Origin: an uncultured Endomicrobiia bacterium | GTDB taxonomy: Bacteria; Elusimicrobiota; Endomicrobiia; DTEH01 | Direction of reading: 5' to 3' | Assembly (NCBI GenBank): GCA_937936785.1 | Contig: CALDDQ010000012.1 | Span: forward strand, 17,171-81,170 | Length of the DNA stretch: 64,000 nucleotides | Shown: positions 26,105-36,687 of the stretch, piece by piece | Layout of the letters: each line of letters starts with the position of its first letter | How positions within the stretch are numbered: position 1 is the first letter of the stretch | Notes under the pieces: generated by a model | The model's input: only the letters and a program-made list of their open reading frames with translations | Database searches by the model: none | What the model was told of the DNA's origin: nothing | Program-made: the position numbers and the translations under genes

Positions 26105-28744
26105 ATGAAAAATATATTTTCACATGGTGAACCAGAAAATATGTATAAGGTTAATAATCCAAAATCGTACATTGTTATGCCGAAATTGCCACAGAAATTG
26201 GAGAAGTTAATTGATATTGCATATAACTTTTGGTGGACATGGACAACAGATGCTTTAGAACTTTTTCGTAGAATAGACAGAGATTTGTGGGAAGAGGTTT
26301 ATCATAATCCAATAAAACTTTTAGGCAGTGTTTCTGAACAGAAATTAAAAGTGTTAGAATCAGATCCAAGTTTTATTGCACATTTAGAAGATGTGTACAA
26401 AGAATTACAAAAATATTTAACAGCAAACACATGGTTTTATAGAGAATTTTCAAAATCGCATCCAAAATGTTGTATAGCATATTTTTCAATGGAATATGGT
26501 TTATCGGAATGTGTTCCGATGTATTCTGGTGGGTTAGGAATTTTAGCAGGGGACCATTTAAAATCAGCTTCTGACATGGGATTACCTATGGTTAGTATAG
26601 GTTTGTGTTATAGGTATGGTTATTTTAAGCAACATTTAACAGATGACGGCTGGCAACAAGAAGAGTATGTAGAAAACCATTTTTTTAGGATGCCAATGAA
26701 ACGTCTAAAAGAAGAAAATGGTTCTATACTAAAATTATTCATAGAGATTCCTAAAAATAACAATTCTCATTTAAATGATGAAAAAACTTCTAAAGATGGA
26801 TTAGAAAAAATATTTTTTGAAGTTTGGGAAATAAAAATAGGACGGAACTCGTTATATTTACTAAATACTGATCTTGCAGAAAATTCTGCTGAGAACAGAA
26901 ACATTACACATCATTTATATGGTGGAGATAGAGAAATGCGGCTTAAACAAGAGATTGTTTTAGGAATGGGTGGAGTAAAACTTTTGCAATCGTTAAAAAT
27001 TACACCTACAGTTTGGCATATGAACGAAGGGCATAGCGCATTTGTAGTTTTTGAACGGATAAAAGCGTTGATGAAAAATAATGGTTTGTCTTTTAAAGAA
27101 GCAAAGGAGTTTGTAGCTTCAAGTTCAATTTTTACCACTCACACACCAGTCCCTGCTGGTATTGATGTGTTTAGTGTAGATTTAATAAACAAATATTTTA
27201 ACCATTATTGTAAAGATGTGGGTATAAAAATTGACGATTTTTTATCCTTGGGAAGAGAAAATCCTGAAGATAAAAATTCTGGTTTTTCAATGGCAGTGTT
27301 AGCATTAAAAACTACTTCGTTTGCAAATGGTGTGAGCAAACTTCATGGCGTAGTGTCAAGAAATATGTGGAGAAATCTTTATCCGAACCTTCCATCAAAT
27401 GAAATTCCTATTGACCACATTACAAACGGTATTCATGCAAACACATGGATTTCGTATGAATTTGCAACTTTGTTTGACAGATACATAGGTCCTGCATGGA
27501 AAGATGAACCTGAAAATCAAACTATTTGGTCTCGTGTGAAAGAAATTCCCGATGCAGAACTTTGGCGTTCTCATGAACGTCGTCGTGAACGGTTAGTATC
27601 TTTTTCACGAAAGAGGTTAAAAGAACAACTTTTGCGACGTGGTGCTACAAGAGCAGAGATTGAACGTTCAGATGAAGTTTTAGACCCGGAAGCGTTAACT
27701 ATAGGTTTTGCTCGCAGGTTTGCTGAATATAAACGTGGGACATTGTTGTTTAGGAATTTAGATAGGTTAAAAAAAATTCTTTCTAACAAAGAGAAACCTG
27801 TTCAGTTGATAATTGCAGGTAAGGCACACCCGTTAGATAACATAGGAAAAGATATAATAAAGTACATAATACAACTTGCAAAAGATCCTGATTTAAGAGA
27901 TAAGGTAGTATTTATTGAAGATTATGATATGAACGTTGCGCATTATATGGTTCAAGGATGTGATGTGTGGTTAAACTTACCGAGAAGACCTTTGGAAGCT
28001 TCAGGAACAAGCGGTATGAAAGCTGCAGTTAATGGTGTGTTGAATGTTTCCATATTAGATGGTTGGTGGTGTGAGGCCTATAATGGTGAGAACGGTTGGG
28101 CAGTTGGTGGTGGAGAAGAGTATACAGATTTAGGTTTACAAGATGAGATTGAAAGTAGGATAGTGTACGATTTGTTAGAAAAAGAAGTAGTGCCGATTTT
28201 TTATTCTCGAGGAATTGATGGTTTACCTCGTGCATGGATAAAAAAAATGAAAGATTCAATGTTAGCAATATGTCCGATATTTAACATGAACAGATTAATG
28301 GAAGATTATACACGCAAATTTTATCTTCCGGCAGATATAAATTATAATAATTTTATAGCAAACAACTGGGAGATGACAAAAAATTTTAGTAAGTGGATAG
28401 AAAATTTACAATCTAACTGGGACAAAATTAAAGTGTTAGAAGTAAAAGATAATATAAAAGAAACTGTAATTTTGAACGAAAAAATTGAGGTAGAAGCAAA
28501 AATTAGTTTAGAAAAGATATTTTCAAAAGAAGTTTCAGTACAACTATATTGGGGATATTTAGATTCAAAAAATAGAATTACCGAACCACAAATTGTTGAA
28601 ATGCAGGTTGTAGATGAACGGAATGGAGTTTATAGAGGGGTAATTATTTCCGATAGAGTTGGACATTGCGGATATGTAATAAGAATTTTACCAAAGTTTA
28701 ATAACAAAATAATCTACCGCCCAAATTTTATAAAATGGTACTAA
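26105..28744 (+). CDS. glgP: Alpha-glucan (glycogen/maltodextrin) phosphorylase
   Basis: 879 residues of the GT35 'alpha-glucan family phosphorylase' subtype with an N-terminal DUF3417-like region (LPQKLEKLIDIAYNFWWTW). YSGGLGILAGDHLKSASDMG, WHMNEGHSAFV, HITNGIHANTW and the PLP-lysine motif EASGTSGMKAAVNG are all present. It releases glucose-1-phosphate from glycogen using phosphate. A C-terminal beta domain (about 770-879) follows. It fits with the GH57 branching enzyme 6 kb downstream and the PPi-PFK further on as glycogen turnover feeding glycolysis. Confidence 0.94.
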   Translation: MKNIFSHGEPENMYKVNNPKSYIVMPKLPQKLEKLIDIAYNFWWTWTTDALELFRRIDRDLWEEVYHNPIKLLGSVSEQKLKVLESDPSFIAHLEDVYKELQKYLTANTWFYREFSKSHPKCCIAYFSMEYGLSECVPMYSGGLGILAGDHLKSASDMGLPMVSIGLCYRYGYFKQHLTDDGWQQEEYVENHFFRMPMKRLKEENGSILKLFIEIPKNNNSHLNDEKTSKDGLEKIFFEVWEIKIGRNSLYLLNTDLAENSAENRNITHHLYGGDREMRLKQEIVLGMGGVKLLQSLKITPTVWHMNEGHSAFVVFERIKALMKNNGLSFKEAKEFVASSSIFTTHTPVPAGIDVFSVDLINKYFNHYCKDVGIKIDDFLSLGRENPEDKNSGFSMAVLALKTTSFANGVSKLHGVVSRNMWRNLYPNLPSNEIPIDHITNGIHANTWISYEFATLFDRYIGPAWKDEPENQTIWSRVKEIPDAELWRSHERRRERLVSFSRKRLKEQLLRRGATRAEIERSDEVLDPEALTIGFARRFAEYKRGTLLFRNLDRLKKILSNKEKPVQLIIAGKAHPLDNIGKDIIKYIIQLAKDPDLRDKVVFIEDYDMNVAHYMVQGCDVWLNLPRRPLEASGTSGMKAAVNGVLNVSILDGWWCEAYNGENGWAVGGGEEYTDLGLQDEIESRIVYDLLEKEVVPIFYSRGIDGLPRAWIKKMKDSMLAICPIFNMNRLMEDYTRKFYLPADINYNNFIANNWEMTKNFSKWIENLQSNWDKIKVLEVKDNIKETVILNEKIEVEAKISLEKIFSKEVSVQLYWGYLDSKNRITEPQIVEMQVVDERNGVYRGVIISDRVGHCGYVIRILPKFNNKIIYRPNFIKWY

Positions 28745-28786
28745 TCAGTAAACTATCCAAGGTACTCTATTATATAAAAATTTAAA

Positions 28787-28806
28787 ATCACATATAAACT
28801 TGTGAT
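28787..28806 (+). promoter_or_regulatory. Hairpin immediately upstream of a ribosome binding site
   Basis: ATCACA/TGTGAT, a 6-bp stem with an 8-nt loop, ends one nucleotide before the AAGGAG Shine-Dalgarno of the 1183-aa protein gene. It could modulate initiation, but it is a short stem. Confidence 0.3.
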
Positions 28807-28821
28807 AAAGGAGAAAAAAGT

Positions 28822-31800
28822 ATGAAAAAATATTTTGTTAGGATAATTTTTTGTTTTAGCACAATTTTTTTATTTTTAGTTCAAGTATATACTTATGAAT
28901 CAATCCAAACTTTAAATTATAAAACGCAGATAGCTTCCTTAGAACAACAAATTTTATCAAAAAATAATGAATTAGAAAATACAATAATTCTTTCAGTAGA
29001 AACTTTAGCCAGTGTAAATTCTTTTGCTTTAACAGCATCGGAAGCAGAACGGTTAGCCAATAATAAAAAGACTGTAATTGCGTTAAAATTTGGGTTAGGA
29101 TCTTCAGGAGATATTATTCCAGCTAAAGCGTTGATAGATTTTTTAATAAACAAATTTGTTGAACAATTAAACAATGCATCATTTGATATTCAAATACAAT
29201 ATAAAGTGAAAGATGGAGAAATACCTGAAATTGCAAAAACAGCTTTTTTACGTGCAAAACAGTATGCAAGAGAGCATGTAAGTAAAATTCAATCTGAAGA
29301 AGCCATTGCAGGTCGTGAATTAGAACAAGGAACAGATAAATATGTCTATCATGAACTTATAGGTTATGCTAAAGGTCTTTTAGAAGAAAAAAACAAATTT
29401 CAGCAGCAATACCAAACTTTAAAAACACAGATTACAAAACTAAAATCTGAGTTAGATAACTTAAAAAAATCGCTGTTGGATAAAAAAAATTTGTTAAGCG
29501 AACAACAAAAAAGTGATGATTTATATCTGCAAATGAAAACCGAAATTGAAAAACAAAAAATGCTGGAAGAAGAACGTCAAAGACAATTAGATCAGCAAAC
29601 ATATCAACAGATAAAATCTGGGATAACAGATGCTTCAGCAATAGATTTGTCCACAGAAATTCAGGAGATGGAAACTGTTGCTAACAAGTTAAAAAATAAT
29701 GCTATATCTTATGCAACTTTTGAAACTGCATTAAGTTTTATTGTACTTAGAGCAAAAAATAAAACACAAAATGTATCATTGGTTTCACCCAAAGGTCTTT
29801 CAGAAAAAGAAGAAGTAGAATGGAAAAAACAACAATATAAAATTTTAGATTCTAAACTTAAAACGTTCTTAGAAAGATTAAAAGAGATAGAGAACAGTTT
29901 AGAGAAAGAGAAAATTAAACATATAGAAGAAATAAAAAAAATAGTAGAAGAAGCCAATAAAATTTTTTACAAGGACAACAAAGATGTTTTGTTAGAATAT
30001 AAAAATCAGTTAGAAACTCAAGTGCCAAAGTTTGAGAATAGATTATATCAGTCAAAATATACACGATTGGTAGATGATATAGATGAAAGAATAAAAATTT
30101 TAAAAGATATGTTAAAAGATTTGCCTAAAGATAGAAATGAAACCATGGCAATAAAAGAATATTATAATAATGCAAATAAGAAATATAATGATTTTAGAAA
30201 AGTTTTAATTAAAGAATATAACAAGGTGGTAACTAAAGTTAATGAATATATTAAAAAAAATTTTAATATTTTAAGTTATCCAACAACAATTGGATATTCC
30301 ACAATAGAATATATAGCAGAAAATGATATAAAAATTTTTCCTGACAATTATGATGAACTAATAAAGTCTTATGATCAAAAAGAGAGAGAAATAAAAAACG
30401 AAATTCAAGAATTAGAAAATATTAGTACAGATTTGAAATCTATCAGCGATAAACTAACTTCAACAAATTTAAGGTATTCAAATGTCAGAAAAAATATGGA
30501 TGATTCCGTATCAACTTTTTTGGGGATAAAAGATACCATAAAAAATATGGAAGAAAAAATACTCTTGTTATCCAAAGAACGTGATTCGTATGTAAAAGAA
30601 TTAGAAAAAATTAAAGAGAATTATATCGGAATCCAAATTTTAACTTCAATGAAAAAACAGGAATATGGTTCGATACAACATGTTTCTCTCAGGCTTGGGG
30701 ACATTGCATCTACAGTTTTAGGTTACATAAAAGAAGTTGATAAATTCATAGATTTTGCAAAAGAAAAAAATGATCCAAAAGTTTATCAGGTAGGCCCTGT
30801 GATTTTTAGGTATAAAAAATTTGTTGAAGAATTTAAAAAAGAAGAAAATGTTTTGAGGACTGATTTAGAAAAATACTTAGATTTGTTAAAAAAAATTAAA
30901 ATAGATTTTATAAATGTTTATACTCGTAGTCCTGAAAGTTTAATCACAGAGCCAAACACATCAAAATATTTTACAAAAAGTAAAATACCGCGTTTTGATA
31001 ATGATAAATTTTATAAAGAATTAAATTCTGTATTATCAATCAAGAAAACCGATTTTAACTATTTTAATGATTACAACAGAGATTTTATTGCAGATGAAAC
31101 AATCACAAATCTACGTAATCAAATTGTTGAGACAATGAACGAAATTTACAAACTTGTTGGGGAGATAGGGATAAAATTTGAACCTGCAAAAGTAATATCC
31201 TTATACATAGACAATCAACCAGTTACTGAAGGAACTAAATATGATACAATAACAATTTATCGTAAAGAAAGACAAACAGATAATTTAGATATTAAATTAA
31301 TTGTTGATAGACCACAAAATGTTAAAGATGTAGAATTAAGTGTTGATGGTGGGATAACATATAAAAGAGGAATTCTTGATTTTAACGGTAAAGAATTTAT
31401 TGGAAGTGTAGAGTTAGTGCCAAACAAAACTGTTGAGATAAAGTTAAAAATTAACCAAAAGTTTGCACAAGATTATGTTGAACACCCACGTTTTGGGAAA
31501 GGGTTTACTTATTTTTATTCTACTGAAGATCCACAAAAAGATATAGAAGAGATGTTACAAGATTTGATTTTTTCATATGAAACAAAATCCCAATTTAGTT
31601 TTATGAAAAATATTTCAGAAAATTTTGTTGGACAATATGAAAATATGCAAAATGCAATAAAAAAAGATTTTTCTACATATGACAATATAAGAATGAAATT
31701 GTATATTGATAACATAGTAATTAGTCCGGGTCGCGATACTGCGATGGTAGATGTTCGTTGGGAAAGATCTTGGACAAATGTGCAAACAAACAATCTTGAG

Positions 31801-32373
31801 GTAGGACAGTTAGGATCTAATAAGATAAAGCTAGAAAAAGTTCGCGGGAAATGGAAAATATTAGCATACTACGGTACACCAATGTTTGGTACTGCAGTAA
31901 TTTCGTTAATTGATAATCCAACAGGTGGAACTTTTATAAAAACAGATCTAAATAACATTGATACTAACACAAATTTACCAAAATTACCTGTTTATGAAGG
32001 ACGAAGTTTGAGAAACCACACTGATGGAGGATATTTTTTTTCATTTAATAATGACAAGGAATATAGTGTAATGAATGATTCTGTTTTACCGGATTATGAA
32101 CTTCGTGATTTACAATATAAATTTTCAGACAATGAAATTGTTTCATATGATTATGACAAAAGAATTTATGCTGTAGGGATAGGAAATTTGGATTCTGTTA
32201 TAGAAGCACCTACAAGTGGTTATGAAAAAAATGTTCCTGCTATAGTGGGATATGTTTATGTGTTTAAATGTGCAAATGGTAATTATGCCAAGTTTAAAAT
32301 TACAAGCAAAGATGCTACAAAGATAATTTTTGATTATGTCTATCAACCAGATGGAAGCAAAAATTTGAGATAG
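28822..32373 (+). CDS. Large secreted coiled-coil protein with NTF2-like and C-terminal beta domains, unknown function
   Basis: 1183 residues. Signal peptide (about 1-25), then long charged heptad-rich helices (about 30-260, 330-620, 690-780), a beta-rich Ig-like stretch (about 795-890: VISLYIDNQPVTEGTKYDTITIYRKE), an NTF2/SnoaL-like region (about 905-1030: MLQDLIFSYETKSQFSFMKNISENFVGQYEN ending VRGKWKILAYYGTPMFG) and a C-terminal beta domain with VGYVYVFKCANGNYAKFKI. I recognise no family as a whole. It is 9 nt upstream of a predicted beta-barrel gene, so an envelope assembly or transport partnership is plausible. Confidence 0.6.
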   Translation: MKKYFVRIIFCFSTIFLFLVQVYTYESIQTLNYKTQIASLEQQILSKNNELENTIILSVETLASVNSFALTASEAERLANNKKTVIALKFGLGSSGDIIPAKALIDFLINKFVEQLNNASFDIQIQYKVKDGEIPEIAKTAFLRAKQYAREHVSKIQSEEAIAGRELEQGTDKYVYHELIGYAKGLLEEKNKFQQQYQTLKTQITKLKSELDNLKKSLLDKKNLLSEQQKSDDLYLQMKTEIEKQKMLEEERQRQLDQQTYQQIKSGITDASAIDLSTEIQEMETVANKLKNNAISYATFETALSFIVLRAKNKTQNVSLVSPKGLSEKEEVEWKKQQYKILDSKLKTFLERLKEIENSLEKEKIKHIEEIKKIVEEANKIFYKDNKDVLLEYKNQLETQVPKFENRLYQSKYTRLVDDIDERIKILKDMLKDLPKDRNETMAIKEYYNNANKKYNDFRKVLIKEYNKVVTKVNEYIKKNFNILSYPTTIGYSTIEYIAENDIKIFPDNYDELIKSYDQKEREIKNEIQELENISTDLKSISDKLTSTNLRYSNVRKNMDDSVSTFLGIKDTIKNMEEKILLLSKERDSYVKELEKIKENYIGIQILTSMKKQEYGSIQHVSLRLGDIASTVLGYIKEVDKFIDFAKEKNDPKVYQVGPVIFRYKKFVEEFKKEENVLRTDLEKYLDLLKKIKIDFINVYTRSPESLITEPNTSKYFTKSKIPRFDNDKFYKELNSVLSIKKTDFNYFNDYNRDFIADETITNLRNQIVETMNEIYKLVGEIGIKFEPAKVISLYIDNQPVTEGTKYDTITIYRKERQTDNLDIKLIVDRPQNVKDVELSVDGGITYKRGILDFNGKEFIGSVELVPNKTVEIKLKINQKFAQDYVEHPRFGKGFTYFYSTEDPQKDIEEMLQDLIFSYETKSQFSFMKNISENFVGQYENMQNAIKKDFSTYDNIRMKLYIDNIVISPGRDTAMVDVRWERSWTNVQTNNLEVGQLGSNKIKLEKVRGKWKILAYYGTPMFGTAVISLIDNPTGGTFIKTDLNNIDTNTNLPKLPVYEGRSLRNHTDGGYFFSFNNDKEYSVMNDSVLPDYELRDLQYKFSDNEIVSYDYDKRIYAVGIGNLDSVIEAPTSGYEKNVPAIVGYVYVFKCANGNYAKFKITSKDATKIIFDYVYQPDGSKNLR

Positions 32374-32382
32374 AGGGAAAAT

Positions 32383-33972
32383 ATGAACAATTTAAGACAA
32401 TTAAAAAAAATTTTGGTAAGCTTCATTGTTATATTGATATTTAATTATTTAGTTTTTTCTCAATATAGAAAATCTAAAGATGGATTTAGATTTAATTTGG
32501 ATAGCAGAGTATATACAAATCTAATTTCTGGTTCTACTGAACAGTCAGTGTTAAAAGAAGGCATTTTCCATGAAGAAGCTTTAATATTAGAATATAATAA
32601 AAAATTTATTTCTGGCTTGAATGTAAAATCCGGAGTTAGTTTTCGTTTTACTAATGATAAACAACTTAGTGGAAATTTACCAGAATTAAGAAATTATTAT
32701 TTTACAATGTTTGCTGGTGATGAAAGCTATTTTTTAAGTTTTGGTAACAATTATGCAAATTATTCAAAGTATGTTTTAGGCCGTAATGTTGAAGGTTTAT
32801 TAGGAAAGGTTAGGTATGGAAATACACTTTTTATTCCTGTTTATGGTCAAATAACAAGAGCAGAAAATGATAAAAACTATCAAAGGATAATTTATGGTGT
32901 TCGTTCTCAAACAGAATTTAGTAATAAACTAAGATTTGGTATAAATTATCTAAACACATACGATAATAAAGACAGTGTAAAAACAGACGCATCGATTTTT
33001 TCTCAAGAAGAAAATAGTGTGGTTAGTATAGATGGAAATTTAGATTTTGGAAAACTGTATTTTGAAGGAGAAGTTGCAGGTTCTATATATAACGAACTAA
33101 AAAAATCTATTAAAGAAAATGATGTTGCATATAGAATAAAAGGTAAATATAGATATTCCGATTTTAGGGCAGAAGCAGAGTATGAAATTGTAGGAACATC
33201 TTTTAGTGCATTATCTGGCTGGGCAATAAAAGATCGTGTAATAACAAAAGTTCGTTCAGGGTATACATTTTCTCAATGGTTAGATACAGAAGTGGTCTAT
33301 GAAACGTATCATAATAACTTACAAAATTTTTTACCTTATAAAGAGATAGCAAGTATTCCGCAAATAAATTTTAATTTTGTGTTTGGGAAAATTTTTGATG
33401 CACAGACAAACTATAAAATAAGAAAAGTTTATTCTGATGATGCTAACAAAACTATTGATAGAGAAGTTAACACTATTGGTGGAGGAATAAATTTTAAGTT
33501 AAAAAAAATTCGGCCATCTGTGAATATAGAATGGAACAATAACATTGATCAAAAAAATAATGTTAATAATTATAAAAATTTGTTTACTGAAATTTCTTTA
33601 AGGACAACTTTTGGTAATGAAAAAACTTTTTGGCAATTGTATCCATATTTTGGTTATAGAACAATAACTGACAATTTGGAAATAAATAATAAAAGTGATA
33701 CAACTACAACAATAATTTTTCGTTTAAACACTAGTGCAGGAAAATATTTTGAACTTAATGGTAATTTTTTAAAAATGGTTGCTACAAAAGATATTACAAA
33801 TAGTAAATCTTTTAGAGACAATATATATTTTGATATAAAATACAAAATTAAAGGTTCACAAGATAAGATTTTATCTTTAAGTTATACAATAAACGATTGT
33901 GAACAACAAACAATTCAGATAGTAAAATATTTAGAAAATATTTTTGAAGTAGGGCTGCAGTTAAAATTTTAA
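32383..33972 (+). CDS. Predicted outer-membrane beta-barrel protein
   Basis: 529 residues. Signal peptide (about 1-26, ending LVFSQ), then strands with alternating hydrophobic/aromatic residues throughout and a terminal phenylalanine (GLQLKF), the usual outer-membrane insertion signal. GAGGGAAA precedes the ATG. It follows the 1183-aa coiled-coil protein by 9 nt. I do not recognise a specific porin or transporter family. Confidence 0.65.
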   Translation: MNNLRQLKKILVSFIVILIFNYLVFSQYRKSKDGFRFNLDSRVYTNLISGSTEQSVLKEGIFHEEALILEYNKKFISGLNVKSGVSFRFTNDKQLSGNLPELRNYYFTMFAGDESYFLSFGNNYANYSKYVLGRNVEGLLGKVRYGNTLFIPVYGQITRAENDKNYQRIIYGVRSQTEFSNKLRFGINYLNTYDNKDSVKTDASIFSQEENSVVSIDGNLDFGKLYFEGEVAGSIYNELKKSIKENDVAYRIKGKYRYSDFRAEAEYEIVGTSFSALSGWAIKDRVITKVRSGYTFSQWLDTEVVYETYHNNLQNFLPYKEIASIPQINFNFVFGKIFDAQTNYKIRKVYSDDANKTIDREVNTIGGGINFKLKKIRPSVNIEWNNNIDQKNNVNNYKNLFTEISLRTTFGNEKTFWQLYPYFGYRTITDNLEINNKSDTTTTIIFRLNTSAGKYFELNGNFLKMVATKDITNSKSFRDNIYFDIKYKIKGSQDKILSLSYTINDCEQQTIQIVKYLENIFEVGLQLKF

Positions 33973-33998
33973 CATATAAAAAATATTTGTTTTATATA

Positions 33999-34027
33999 TT
34001 GACATAGTTAGAATAAAATTATAAAAT
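33999..34027 (+). promoter_or_regulatory. Promoter of the DUF4912-GH57 unit
   Basis: Perfect TTGACA (33999-34004), 17-bp spacer, TAAAAT (34022-34027), about 108 bp before the DUF4912 start. The spacing is ideal, so this is one of the better promoter matches in the window. Confidence 0.6.
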
Positions 34028-34134
34028 ATAAGTAAAGTATTAAATTATTTATGTTAATAACTACAAAATTTACTTTCGCTACATTATTGTTTAAATATAT
34101 TTAAAAACCATAAATATTTATGGAGGAGGATTTT

Positions 34135-35028
34135 ATGGAAAATAAACCGACAAGTGGTAGTTTAAGTTCAAAACATGGGCAAGGGCAGCTGTATGCACAA
34201 CAGTCAGCAATAAATTTGTCATCGACATATAACGATACAAAAATATTTTTGTTACCACGAGATCCTGCGTGGTGTTATGCATATTGGGAAGTGTCAGTGG
34301 ACAAAAAGGATGAATTAGTTAGGAAATATGGAGATAACAGTTTGTACAATTTATGGTTGCGTGTATATGATGTAACAAGTTTAGATTTTGACGGGACAAA
34401 TGCACACAGGTATTTTGACATAAAAATTAATTCTGAAGCAATAAATTGGTATATAAATGTCCCACAGACAAATCGTAGTTGGTGTGTAGATTTAGGTATA
34501 AAACTTTCTGAAGAAAAATTTATTACAATCGCAAGATCAAACATAGTAGTAATGCCCAGATATGGAGTTTCTGCGCTTACTGATGAACAATGGGCAGTTT
34601 TACAGCGCGAGTTTGAACGGTTATTAGAACTTTCTGGAGTACAAATGATTGGAAGAAGTTCGTTTGATATAGCAAAATTAATGAAAGAAAGATGGGAAGA
34701 ATTGTTGGCAATATCTCAGATACACGGGTTGATAAGTTCAGGTTTTGTTTCTTCGTTTAAAAAGGAACAGAAAGGACAAGAAAAAAATTTTTATTTAGTT
34801 GCAGATACAGAACTTATAGTTTATGGTGAAACAATGCCAAACGCAAAATTGATAATTCAAAATGAAGAATATAAACTATCTTCAGATGGAAGATTTTCAT
34901 TAAGGATGGGTCTTCCAGATGGAGTTAAAGAAATTCCAATAAAAGCTATTTCTGAAGATGGAACAATGGAACGAGAAATTAAATTTACTGTAACTCGTAA
35001 AACAGAATGGAACGAGGGAAGTAAATAA
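34135..35028 (+). CDS. DUF4912 protein
   Basis: About 297 residues. The DUF4912 core is residues 25-140 (FLLPRDPAWCYAYWEVS, LWLRVYDVT, NRSWCVDLGIKLSEEKFITIARSNIVVMP), followed by a linker and a small Ig-like beta region (about 215-290: YLVADTELIVYGETMPNAKLII). An ORF reading from 34120 includes the Shine-Dalgarno GGAGGAGG itself, so the ATG at 34135 is the start. Adjacent GH57 implies an alpha-glucan-binding or regulatory role; that is inferred from recurrent pairing as I recall it. Confidence 0.85.
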   Translation: MENKPTSGSLSSKHGQGQLYAQQSAINLSSTYNDTKIFLLPRDPAWCYAYWEVSVDKKDELVRKYGDNSLYNLWLRVYDVTSLDFDGTNAHRYFDIKINSEAINWYINVPQTNRSWCVDLGIKLSEEKFITIARSNIVVMPRYGVSALTDEQWAVLQREFERLLELSGVQMIGRSSFDIAKLMKERWEELLAISQIHGLISSGFVSSFKKEQKGQEKNFYLVADTELIVYGETMPNAKLIIQNEEYKLSSDGRFSLRMGLPDGVKEIPIKAISEDGTMEREIKFTVTRKTEWNEGSK

Positions 35029-35084
35029 AAAAGCATTGATTAGATATAAGAATTTAAACATAATGATTTAATAGGAGAAACAAT

Positions 35085-36671
35085 ATGCCACAAGGTTATT
35101 GGTGTTTAGTATTGCATAATCATTTACCATATGTAAGACATCCTGAGTATGAAGATTTTTTGGAAGAAGATTGGTTTTATGAAGCCATGTCAGAGACATA
35201 TATTCCAATTTTGAACATTATGGAAAATCTTTTAAAAGATGGGATAGATTTTCGTATAACGATGTCATTAACACCTCCTTTGTGTAATATGATGGCTGAC
35301 AAGTTGTTACAAGATAGGTACTATAACAAATTATCAAAACTTATAGAACTTTCCGAAAAAGAAGTTTGGCGGTTAAAAGATAGAGAACCATTCTATACTA
35401 CAGCTAAAATGTATGAACAGAATTTTAAAATTTGTATGCGAGTTTATGAAAAGTATAATAGGAATATTTTGTCAGCATACAAAAATTTACAAGATAGTGG
35501 TAAGTTAGAAATAATAACTTGTAATGCAACACACGGTTTTTTGCCATTGATGTCTAACGATAGGGTTCGTCGTGCTCAGATTCGTATGGCAGTAAAAGAT
35601 TATAATACAAAATTTGGTAGAAATCCGAGAGGGATCTGGCTTGCAGAATGTGCATATACTTATGGAGTGGATAAAATTTTAAAAGAAAATGAGATACAAT
35701 TTTTTTTCATTGAAGCACATGGAATTTTGTATGGAGAACCAAGACCAAGATATGGTGTTTTTGCACCGGTTTATACTCCCAGTGGTGTAGCAGTTTTTGC
35801 GCGTGACATGGAAACTGCACATCAAGTATGGTCAGCTGACGTTGGTTATCCCGGGGATCCTGATTATAGGGAATTTTATCGTGATATAGGATATGATACG
35901 GAATATGAATATATAAAACCATATTTGCACCAGGATGGTGTTAGACGAAATATTGGGATAAAATATTATCGTGTAACAGGAAGAGTTGGGTTAGATAAAA
36001 AAGAACCTTATAATGTTCATTGGGCAATGGAAAAAGCAGCTTCACACGCAGGAAATTTTATGTTTAATAGAGAACATCAAATAAGATATTTAAGAAATAT
36101 TTTTGATAGAGAACCAATAGTAGTGTCAATGTACGATGCAGAACTTTATGGTCATTGGTGGTACGAGGGTCCAAAATTCCTAGATTATTTATTTAGAAAG
36201 ATTCACTATGACCAGGATATTTTTAAAACAATTTTGCCAACAGAATATTTGCAGATGTATTCAAGAAATCAAATACAAAATCCTTCTGCATCATCGTGGG
36301 GTGACAAAGGATATTTTGAAGTTTGGTTGAACGGAACTAATGACTGGATTTATAGACATTTACACAAGTGTGAAGAACTAATGTGTGCTGCTGTGGATAG
36401 GTTTAATAAAGATAACATAGACCAGTTGACACAACGAGTTTTAAACCAGTTGTCACGCGAGTTGTTATTAGCTCAATCTTCCGATTGGGCGTTTATAATG
36501 ACTACTGGAACTATGGTAGAATATGCACAGAAACGCACCAGAGACCATATCTCAAATTTTCAAACCTTATATTACCAACTGATAGAAAACCGAATTGATC
36601 ACGGGTTTTTAAATTGGTTAGAATACAAAAACAACATTTTTCCTGACATAGACTATAAGATTTATCTTTAG
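35085..36671 (+). CDS. GH57 1,4-alpha-glucan branching enzyme (DUF1957)
   Basis: 528 residues. LHNHLPYVRHPEYEDFLEEDWFYEA opens the GH57 branching-enzyme type; the nucleophile Glu lies in WLAECAYTYG and the acid/base Asp in MYDAELYGHWWYEGP. The C-terminal part has the DUF1957 helical domain (WIYRHLHKCEELM, SSDWAFIMTTGTMVEYA). It creates alpha-1,6 branches in glycogen. GGAG precedes the ATG. It pairs with the DUF4912 gene and complements the phosphorylase upstream. Confidence 0.93.
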   Translation: MPQGYWCLVLHNHLPYVRHPEYEDFLEEDWFYEAMSETYIPILNIMENLLKDGIDFRITMSLTPPLCNMMADKLLQDRYYNKLSKLIELSEKEVWRLKDREPFYTTAKMYEQNFKICMRVYEKYNRNILSAYKNLQDSGKLEIITCNATHGFLPLMSNDRVRRAQIRMAVKDYNTKFGRNPRGIWLAECAYTYGVDKILKENEIQFFFIEAHGILYGEPRPRYGVFAPVYTPSGVAVFARDMETAHQVWSADVGYPGDPDYREFYRDIGYDTEYEYIKPYLHQDGVRRNIGIKYYRVTGRVGLDKKEPYNVHWAMEKAASHAGNFMFNREHQIRYLRNIFDREPIVVSMYDAELYGHWWYEGPKFLDYLFRKIHYDQDIFKTILPTEYLQMYSRNQIQNPSASSWGDKGYFEVWLNGTNDWIYRHLHKCEELMCAAVDRFNKDNIDQLTQRVLNQLSRELLLAQSSDWAFIMTTGTMVEYAQKRTRDHISNFQTLYYQLIENRIDHGFLNWLEYKNNIFPDIDYKIYL

Positions 36672-36687
36672 TTTTTCATAAATATAG

